From the NCBI GenBank assembly GCA_910592205.1, contig CAJVPJ010000243.1, forward strand, positions 1 through 32,360: a stretch of DNA of 32,360 nucleotides, read 5' to 3'. Numbering within the stretch: position 1 is the stretch's first letter; each line of letters begins with the position of its first letter. The notes under the pieces are model-generated. The model was not told the DNA's origin and made no database searches. It was given only the letters and a program-made list of their open reading frames with translations. The position numbers and the translations under genes are program-made. Shown piece by piece: positions 23,832 through 32,360 of the stretch. Source of the stretch: Paraglomus occultum. Taxonomy: Eukaryota > Glomeromycota > Glomeromycetes > Paraglomerales > Paraglomeraceae.

Positions 23832-24237
23832 ATGCGGGGCGTTAACGATTTCGTATATAAGACGTGTCAAAAGTTCTTCTCTTATCGGGAAGATTCCGGC
23901 CTGTTCGTTCCATGGTTATTCTATAGTATAGCCGTTAACTATTATTAAATATTATCCCGTAAGTGTAGCTATTATACTCTCCTCCAACCCGATTCTTTAT
24001 CTCTTATTCTTAGATCCATTGTTCGGGACAGAGGAGAGTGAAAACCAATTAGAACAAAGCCTCCAAGCCCGTGCTAAATTTCTTGTCTCACAATTCACAA
24101 TCCTAATTCTAATGACTTATATTGTGTATACCTATGGAAACGGAGAATTTGTTGACTTAGCCGAGCAGTTATTGATGAGGAAAATGCAAGAGAAGGCGTT
24201 CAATATGAAGCCCAATCACCGCTGCCGGCCCGCCTGA
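23832..24237 (+). CDS. 105-residue single-pass membrane protein, unknown
   Basis: Two exons, 23832-23925 and 24014-24237. The 88-bp intron starts GTATAG and ends TTCTTAG. The model reads MRGVNDFVYKTCQKFFSYRE, then PWLFYNPLFG across the junction, then a polar Glu/Gln-rich stretch. One transmembrane helix follows near residues 54-72 (FLVSQFTILILMTYIVYTYG), then an amphipathic, Met/Lys-rich tail ending NHRCRPA. I do not recognise the family. Size and layout would suit a small mitochondrial or ER membrane subunit, but this is only inference. Exon 2 is well supported by its acceptor and open frame. Exon 1 rests on phase match and aromatic-rich, protein-like content. It runs tail-to-tail with NAD+ synthetase, 112 bp between stops. 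Confidence 0.6.
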
Positions 24238-24242
24238 TTTGA

Positions 24243-24248
24243 AATAAA
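24243..24248 (+). terminator. Polyadenylation signal of the small membrane-protein gene
   Basis: AATAAA only 6 bp after the stop codon. Confidence 0.45.
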
Positions 24249-24263
24249 AGAAGCAACGTGTTT

Positions 24264-24269
24264 TTTATT
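24264..24269 (-). terminator. Polyadenylation signal of the NAD+ synthetase gene
   Basis: AATAAA on the minus strand, 81 bp after the NAD+ synthetase stop. Its position opposite the plus-strand signal at 24243 implies that the two mature 3' ends overlap by a few tens of bases. Confidence 0.45.
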
Positions 24270-24349
24270 TGTAGTTTGAATATAACATCCGGCTCTTGTT
24301 CTTGGCATCGGTGAATCTCCTCAATATATTATTATCAACCACCGCGACA

Positions 24350-27300
24350 TTATTTATTTTCCTCTAATTCTTTTACAAGTGTATCGATCCTTTCAAACTG
24401 CCATTCCCAAGCAGAATTATACAAAAATGGACGCAGATCAAATCGGTTATCGTCTGGACTATATGATTCTGCATGGTACGCAGGCGTAAGTGTTGTCATT
24501 TTGTGACGATTGATTGAATAATAGATGAAAAACCGCTTAATTTTCGTTGCGACCTATGTGATATATCATTAATGGAAATGTGATTATGTTTGCAAGAACA
24601 GTTATCTGCAATAATAAGTTCACGCGTCTTTCATACCTCAGTCGGTCGAAGTATGTCGCCCCATCTATGTACTAATTTGGAGAACATTGAGAATGGACCA
24701 CATTTTTCAATTTTGCGAAGCCTTCCAAATATCGATAGCTCTTCATAAGTCATTCCCATATCCGCCTTTTTCAATATACATAAATTGAGTAATGTGAACA
24801 GTATTGTTGTTTCCACAATAGAAAATGCGCTTACTTCATCTGCCTGGACGTAATCTCCTGTAATCGGTTCAAGCTCAGCTGTTGGCGTTGCATTGAGAAA
24901 CCTGATAGCATACAATTTGTTAGCAACAAAAGACTTGATAATAATAATAATAATGTTATTAAACCATATTTTAGATAGCATACTCATCAAGAATGTCGAT
25001 TTGGTATTCGTTCTTTGCGTAAGTAATAAATTGCCTCAAGTCGATTTTACTGATTGCTCCAATAGGGTTTATATCCGCACTCGAGCAGTCATACTTTGTA
25101 AAGTAACCTCTTAGACTACAAGCGGGTGACAAGAACAATAGGATCGAAATAAAATATTATCAGTTGAAGTGTATCCAGTGACTCGAATAAATTGGCGTAA
25201 CACCTCTAAAGCTATATATCTTTTCATACCATTCATCCGCATTAGCACTTCCAAGTACGAGTAATCCTCCAGGGCGATTGCGAACCCAGGGCATAAGTTG
25301 AGCAAAAAGATACGCAAGGACCATACGAAGCCTAGCCTAAACACAAACCGATAATTTTAGAAAACCGAGATAATAGTAACGCGCACAATAAAATCAATAA
25401 TATGTTTCGCAAAAAAAAAAAACCTGAATATTTTGCAGCGCCAAATTTTCGACATTAGTTCCCCCGTGTGAGCGAAAGGTTGGTTTTCGTTTTGTTATAA
25501 ATGTGAATAGTCTGCAGACTGAATTGACAATATCGTCCATATCTAAATCGATATGATAACTATTTAAAAAAAACACCCCAAATTAGACAATTACCTGATA
25601 TATCAGGTTCCTTAAAACAAACTAGAAACCAATTACACGTCTTTGACACGCGATGGGGCTTACCTCCCTATTACATCTGCCAATCGCTTAGCACGATCGC
25701 GTGTTTCTTTGCTCGAATTAACCGTTCCCATATAGCATGTATGGAATAGTCGTCTATAAAACAAAGCATATTATGAATATTTATCCTGCAAAGCATGCAA
25801 ATTTTGTTATCTTGTTAAACTTACTTGCAGAGTTCTCTTGGATCACTGGGAACATAATCGGAATCTTCACTTTCTCCGACTATTCTTCTGGCGTCTCTGA
25901 TAACCTTGTCATCTGAAATAAACAACAATGAAACCTATTTCCTCATCACTTCAGATATGTAAACATAGTTCTTTTTAATTTCCTACCTCCCTCTTGGGCA
26001 GCATCCGTGACAAGTTTACACATAGAATATACAATGATTGCAGTTGAACAACTGTCTATGCCGCCACTAAGTGGTAAAAAGTACCCACTAGTTTTTGATC
26101 TACGGAGGTAATCCCATAGCCAGCATGCCGGACCCAAGCTAAAAGGATACGTGAACGCATTCAAGCGTCAAATTCATATCGTTGATGTAAAGCTCTTTAT
26201 AAAATCACTAATAGACACCAATACAAATGCTTTTATATCGATTAATTCTTACGCTATTTCTTGCTCGGGTGTGTGATAAAACTCTTGAATAGCTTCTGTG
26301 GGCCGTATATTCGTCCTCTTGTCTATTTCTGGCTGTGACAATGCCATATCAGCTTGGAATCTCTTATAGGCCACTGTTTGAAATGCTTGCATTCCTCTGC
26401 TAATTGCGCATCGATGCGACCTTACATCTTCAATGTCAATTGTTGCGGTGACTACTTCCTGACGTGAATCACGTTCTAGTAAATAAAATGAAAAGCTAAT
26501 TTCTTTTTTCCTATGCAATGTTATCAAGTTCCTTACCACATCCTTTAATGAGAATTGTGATCCTTGCGCTATTATCCGCCCATTCAAGGCAATCAGAGCG
26601 CATCCGTCATAATATAATCTATCACCATCGCACCCTTGTTGATTGGCATAGAGGTAAATTCCTCCATTCTATTTGACAGTAAGTAAAAAGTAAAAATATA
26701 TCATTAACGATGCTAATATGTGTTGCCCATATTCATACACGAGGTTATAAATTCATATACTTTAAATGTAGCCCCTTTGATCAAGTCAACACGCCTGTAT
26801 AATTTCCGGAGTTCATGATGACTTCCACTGCTGTTACTTATAATTTCGACACCGTCCAAGCTCATGCTAATATGAGGACTAAATGCGTATTATATGTCAG
26901 TGCAACCCACTCGGTCGGTTTAATCAAAAAAATCACATTCGTAGAGTCAGCGATGACCTGTTGGGCGTAAATAGCTCTTCGCATAATTCTACGCCAATAC
27001 AAGTGTCATATGTTGAAATAACCGCATCACCAATTGGCACGGTAGTCTACGTACCAAACAGAAGCTTTTATATCAATATACGTCCCAAGTAATCACAACA
27101 TCATAAGAAAGTTCACCTGTCCGGTTATATTTTTTATCATTCTTGGTAGATAATATTCCTCTACTAAACGCGCAGGCCACGGAATAAAATATCTCATCTC
27201 ACGATAGTTGTTGCTATTAGCCAAGTATAGTTTTGGGCGAATTAACAAAATCTTTCCATTATAAAGAATGACACGGCAATTGTATTTGATATTCTTATGA

Positions 27301-27792
27301 GCCACTGGCCTTAACAGACATAAAAATAATAAACGTAAAAAGGGCGAAGATATCAATATAATGCCAATACGATATTCTGCTTACATTCCGATATCCAGCA
27401 GAATATCTCTGGCATCGTCAGATGTAAGTATCTTGGCCATTACTTCCCATGAATGCAAATAAGTATCACCTGAACGGAATCGATATAAATTAATAACTAG
27501 GGTAAGACATTCAACGTTTAGTACATTAACTCACCTTCAAGGAAATGATCAAAGCATCCATATCCACTATATACGTAAAGATGAATTTAATCAGAATCAT
27601 TAATCGGACATGTTCATAACATATAGTTCACGCAAAAATTATTTACGTGATCTCTAATTCAGGCCCAACTCTCAATCTAGCTCCACGCTCCTTGGCAATC
27701 CGGATGCTTTCAAGAATTCTCTCCAAATTCCCCACAAAGTCCAACGCCCATTGGTTTAGCGAACACGTCGCAACAGTAATCAAATGACCCAT
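24350..27792 (-). CDS. QNS1: Glutamine-dependent NAD+ synthetase
   Basis: Catalyses the last step of NAD+ synthesis: deamido-NAD+, ATP and glutamine to NAD+. Seventeen exons: 27647-27792, 27535-27566, 27385-27469, 27117-27309, 26958-27046, 26761-26878, 26537-26668, 26253-26458, 25987-26138, 25825-25912, 25664-25753, 25424-25559, 25230-25336, 24984-25115, 24835-24901, 24637-24765, 24350-24553. The product is 701 residues, close to the yeast Qns1 length. The N-terminal nitrilase-type glutaminase domain has GPELE (Glu45), RPK (Lys114) and ELCEELF (Cys about 174), the catalytic triad. The synthetase domain has [13 protein letters not shown] and the ATP-binding SGGIDS (358-363), followed by [22 protein letters not shown] and GSANADE. 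The C-terminus keeps [16 protein letters not shown]. The start [19 protein letters not shown] matches the family N-terminus exactly in position. The protein is cytosolic or nuclear in yeast. Confidence 0.97.
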
Positions 27793-27927
27793 TACTTTAA
27801 TCAAGTTCTATCCATAGTAATACAATCATTTTAATTCTTGATTTTTGATGATCATGTGATTATAATTTTATAGATTATCTCTGATACTAAAACAGTCTCG
27901 CTTTCTAATCAAATTTCTTCGGGAATC
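27793..27927. promoter_or_regulatory. 135-bp divergent promoter between NAD+ synthetase and saccharopine dehydrogenase
   Basis: The two start codons face away from each other with only 135 bp between them, so both 5' UTRs and core promoters must lie here or overlap. The segment is AT-rich, with gatgatcatgtgatta near its centre. I recognise no Gcn4 or Lys14-type site with certainty. Confidence 0.6.
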
Positions 27928-29541
27928 ATGGTACACTTATGGCTTCGTACTGAGACTAAAAGGAAGGAACATAGAGCTGCGATTACACCCTCCAAATGTC
28001 AAACGCTTTTGGAACGTGGTAAAAAATGATAGTGGAGAAGGAGACTCTACAGAGACTTGACTGAGCGACTCGAACTCTCGATCGATGGAAAACTATTCTA
28101 ATTAATTAATAATATCCGTAATAGGGTTTAAGATAACCGTAGAAAGATCCTCACAAAGAATATTTGATGATGAGGAATATGAAAGGTAAATTGCTCAATG
28201 ATACATGTTCTAGTTCACATATCACGTTCGCATCAAAATCTCATCAAGCGTCTTCTCATATTATCGGTTCCAGAGTGGGCTGTACTCTCGCTCCTTCTTT
28301 GAGTTGGAAAACAGCTCCCCTCGATGCATATATCATTGGACTAAAAGAGCTACCCGAAAACGACAATTCTCCACTTGCACATACACACATTTTTTTTGCT
28401 CATTGTTACAAAAATCAAGCTGGATGGCAGGATATTATAAGGAGGTTCGCCAAGGGGGGAGGAACAATCTTAGACCTCGAATTTTTAAACGATGAGAGAG
28501 GTGAGTCGATGGAGCAAGCCAAGACCTGGGAAGCGACGAGAATTTAACGCAGAGATATGACGTTCGTCGTTGACTGCGGTTACAGGTCGGAGAATAGCAG
28601 CATTTGGTTTTCATGCAGGCTTTGCAGGGACAGCGATTGGTCTCGATGTTTGGGCAAACCAACATCTACATAGTGGGCAAGAGTATCCGCCAATTGACCC
28701 TTATCCCAATGAGGACGCACTTGTAAGTCATATCAAGCAACGTTTGGATGCTGCAGGTAAGGCATGAATAGTAGTGCATTTATTTATTACATCATAATTC
28801 AGGTTATTAATACGCTTTTTTTTTTCTTCACGAGAACAGTAGCACTAGGTAACTCTTACCCACGCGTGATGGTTGTGGGTGCGTTGGGCAGGTGTGGGAA
28901 AGGAGCCATTGCTATTGCACAGAAAGTTGGGATTCCCGAGTAAGTTTCTTTTAATTATCAATTTGCAAGCTTGTAATACCATTTTATACGATTCTACTGT
29001 TATCTGTCTCTCGCAATTTCACCAGATCAAACATCATCAAGTGGGACATGGAAGAGACAAAACCGGGGGGTCCGTTCCCAGAAATCCTTGAATGTGATAT
29101 TTTCGTAAACTGTATTTATCTCAGCCAGAAAATTCCGCCGTTTATTACAAAGGAAATGTTAGACGGAGAAAGAAAACTGTCAGTGATCGTCGATGTCAGT
29201 TGCGATACGACAAACCCGAATAATCCTATTCCCATTTACAATATCAACACGACTTTTGACAACCCCACTGTACAAGTTGAGACCAAGTAAGTATGTGACA
29301 TTAGGTTCCTAGTAGTATGTCCGTGTTTCATTCTCATATTGTTTGTATCCCTAGTAACCCAAAGCCTGTAGACGTAATCTCCATCGATCATCTTCCCACA
29401 CTTCTTCCTCGTGAAAGCAGCGAACAGTTTTGTGGAGACTTGCTTCCAACTTTGTTGCAACTTCCAGAGAGGGATACAGCACGTGTTTGGATAGAGACAG
29501 AGAAACTGTTTAAAGAGAAGGTTGCATTGCTTGATCAATAA
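27928..29541 (+). CDS. LYS1: Saccharopine dehydrogenase (NAD+, L-lysine-forming)
   Basis: Last step of the fungal alpha-aminoadipate pathway: saccharopine plus NAD+ to lysine plus 2-oxoglutarate. Seven exons: 27928-28018, 28125-28185, 28274-28500, 28586-28756, 28840-28939, 29026-29286, 29355-29541, all GT-AG, giving 365 residues (yeast 373). The N-terminus is [20 protein letters not shown], with the conserved RAAITP (Arg16). Catalytic pair: Lys75 in GLKELPE and His94 in FAHCYK, equivalent to yeast Lys77 and His96. NAD-binding part: [12 protein letters not shown], then [22 protein letters not shown] and [16 protein letters not shown]. The end has [16 protein letters not shown]. The C-terminus, LLDQ, is not a peroxisomal PTS1 signal. 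A polyadenylation-like AATAAA is at 29673. Confidence 0.97.
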
Positions 29542-29852
29542 TTTTCGGCTAATTGTTGGAAAAGTTATTAAAAAGGTTGTTACAGAAACATGATCATGTT
29601 ATGAGAAGGATATTACAAGTATTCACGTTGATTTCAGCCTAGTTGCGGCTTGTTGTTATTATTTGCCCCCATAATAAATCAATAGTAAATGTCCCATTGA
29701 ACATGATTTAATCCTCTATATTTTAAATCATCCAAACTGATTCAATTTTTATAGTATTTCTTGTGGCCAAGCACGCCTTTGTAAAGCACCATCATTGTAA
29801 CCACAGTCACCCCCACCCCCAACCTTTAAGAGCAACTTTGATATTTCTTTTG
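29542..29852. other. Convergent intergenic region between the lysine gene and COQ5
   Basis: 311 bp holding both 3' ends. AATAAA for the plus-strand gene is at 29673-29678. A CA/C-rich patch (tcacccccacccccaac) near 29808 lies just past the COQ5 stop. No gene is present. Confidence 0.6.
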
Positions 29853-30860
<1,008 letters not shown>

Positions 30861-31232
30861 AAAGCCAAAATTCTTGTAAGACGAGTTTGCAAATTTTAAT
30901 TCCGAAAAAACGGATCGCTGCGATATGAAATAATTAAGTAGCAATTTGCGCCATGTGTAATATATAATAATAACACATACTATTTGGAAAGCCAATACTC
31001 ACCATGTCTTTGGGGGAAATCCAACCCCATCACAAAAAGAGACTTTAACCACTCTCATCCTCTCTTTTCGGTCCATCATACATAATACATGTTTGAGCTT
31101 AACAGGAACTGAAAGATATGTTATCGTTATTGGCTACAGAAGAGGAATCTAGGCATTCAGTACTAGTATCTAGAGTCTGATAATGTCATAGTCAATAATT
31201 GATTTAATATTAATATTAGCAGGTGACCAGCG
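30861..31232. other. COQ5 upstream region
   Basis: Putative promoter of COQ5 with normal CpG content. No other gene is recognised. It ends at the sharp composition change near 31232. Confidence 0.5.
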
Positions 31233-31290
31233 AGGTTTTCTCCTTGTCTGAGATGCAAGAACAGTGTCTAGAGGTCCACCTTAGCTGTGC

Positions 31291-31291
<1 letters not shown>

Positions 31292-31340
<49 letters not shown>
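31292..31340 (+). repeat. TAA trinucleotide microsatellite
   Basis: About sixteen uninterrupted TAA units. Confidence 0.95.
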
Positions 31341-31341
<1 letters not shown>

Positions 31342-31598
31342 TAAATAAAGGGCACACAAAATCTACACACTGTGCAAGTAATTCAGCAAGCAGTGAAGTA
31401 CTTTAAAAGTTAAGAGACTTTTTTTGACACTCTGTTGTAAATGACATTACTCTTACTATTACTGTAAAACAAGGTTTTGAGCAAATGTTCACACAACATA
31501 TGTGATATGAGCAAACTGGAAAAAGAAAAGCTCAACCTTGTGATTTAGAGGGCTAGGATAACATGACCTATGGTCATGAGCATGGTGCATTCATCATA

Positions 31599-31776
31599 TA
31601 TGGGGCATGCTGCAACAAAACCAGACATAGTATTATGTGACATACATGAGAGGTGTGGCTGTAAAATTGATTAAAAAGTAATAATGGTGCTCATTCATAA
31701 CTTATGGACTTGTTAATTTTAATTTTCACTTTATTATTATGATACCAGAATGTGATGAATATAAACCATAACAAGG
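31599..31776 (+). repeat. Dispersed repeat copy B (inverted relative to copy A at 1205-1433)
   Basis: Contains tcataacttatggacttgtt, the reverse complement of the core of copy A, plus the flanking words gatgaatataaaccataaca and catgctgcaacaaaaccaga, which also match. It lies inside the CpG-free region. Confidence 0.75.
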
Positions 31777-32360
31777 AAACAAAGCCATGAGGAAGGTACT
31801 GAGGATTTGATCCTACTAATCTTTACTGGAAACTGACTTGTACTTGAACCAAATAATAATTATTTTCTGATGTGTTTAGCTGCAGTGATTCCATCTGTGC
31901 TGAACTTGTACAACCATTTGATAATGTTAATGTACTGTGTTTTGTGTGGGATGTACAACATAATGCAAAAGATTACTTTGCAGGTTATTATTATTATTAA
32001 GTTATGTTCTCTCTGGCTCACTGACAAACAAATCTTCTTTTCAGCAACTGAATCAGTTGACATATCTTGATATTGAAGCCAGCTATGCTTTACTAGAAGA
32101 GTGAATTACAAATACACTTAGTGATTTGACTGGATCAGAAGATCTTCTCCACTACCCAATTGACTCCATGGTTAGGATGCCATTAGATGTCCTTGAAAGA
32201 AATTTAAGTGGCAAACTTCCAATTGAAATTGATCAAGACAAAAGTGACTTGTAAGTACCTTTGGCTTGTGACTTATCAAACAGATGTGTTTAACATAGCA
32301 TGTTGTTGTGTGTTTCTATATCTGTTGTAAAGTATGATCACAAACCTCAAGATTTGAAAC

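Larger units (their letters stand above)
31233..32360 (+). mobile_element. CpG-free repeat region, probable decayed transposable element
   Basis: Not one CG dinucleotide occurs from 31233 to the window end, whereas it is frequent elsewhere. The segment includes repeat copy B and a microsatellite. Possible decayed coding pieces on the plus strand are LAAVIPSVLNLYNHL near 31880-31920, QQLNQLTYLDIEASYALLEE around 32045-32100 before a stop, and EDLLHYPIDSMVRMPLDVLE near 32139-32200, ending at a donor-like gtaagt at 32251. The first two have the feel of a hAT-type transposase C-terminal region. That is a guess from pattern, and the last piece is unrecognised. The element runs off the right edge. 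Confidence 0.45.

Overview
This is eukaryotic nuclear DNA, AT-rich, with many short GT-AG introns (mostly about 50-125 bp). Everything points to a fungus of the arbuscular mycorrhizal group (Glomeromycotina). The left-edge protein has the short Cys/Trp zinc-ribbon-like motif, and the central gene has the beta-propeller plus ion-channel architecture, that I associate with expanded families in Rhizophagus-like fungi. The genus cannot be fixed from the sequence. I reconstructed exon structures by reading frame, splice consensus and conservation; they are models, not transcript evidence.

Layout. 1-451 (-): 5' part of a lineage-type protein cut by the window edge. 452-3638: mostly non-coding, with one copy of a dispersed repeat (1205-1433). 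3639-5762 (-): a seven-exon Ser/Thr protein kinase. 5763-13193: a 7.4 kb gene-poor stretch with long G/C runs, a small pogo-like inverted-repeat element (10065-10227) and a longer inverted repeat (10776-11359). 13194-17010 (+): a six-exon, about 1129-residue WD40-like plus TRP-like cation channel. 17011-20142: gene-poor, with relics: a cluster of short repeats, a decayed ABC-F ATPase fragment and a clear 334 bp MITE. 20143-21610 (+): a six-exon PAP2 (lipid phosphate phosphatase-like) membrane protein with altered active-site positions. 23832-24237 (+): a two-exon 105-residue single-pass membrane protein of unknown function.

The right third is a compact housekeeping block. Glutamine-dependent NAD+ synthetase (24350-27792, -, 17 exons) and saccharopine dehydrogenase (27928-29541, +, 7 exons) are divergent with only 135 bp between start codons. 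COQ5 (29853-30860, -, 3 exons) follows tail-to-tail with the lysine gene. NAD+ synthetase makes the cofactor used by the saccharopine dehydrogenase step of lysine synthesis, and COQ5 serves mitochondrial ubiquinone synthesis.

From about 31233 to the right edge the character changes abruptly. No CpG dinucleotide occurs in 1128 bp, a TAA microsatellite is present, and a segment is the inverted partner of the repeat at 1205-1433, itself inside a CpG-free patch. I read this as an old, heavily methylated and deaminated mobile element.

Best candidates for novelty: the WD40-TRP-like channel, the CpG-free repeat family at both ends, the PAP2 protein with substituted catalytic positions, and the kinase with four consecutive in-frame cassette-like exons.
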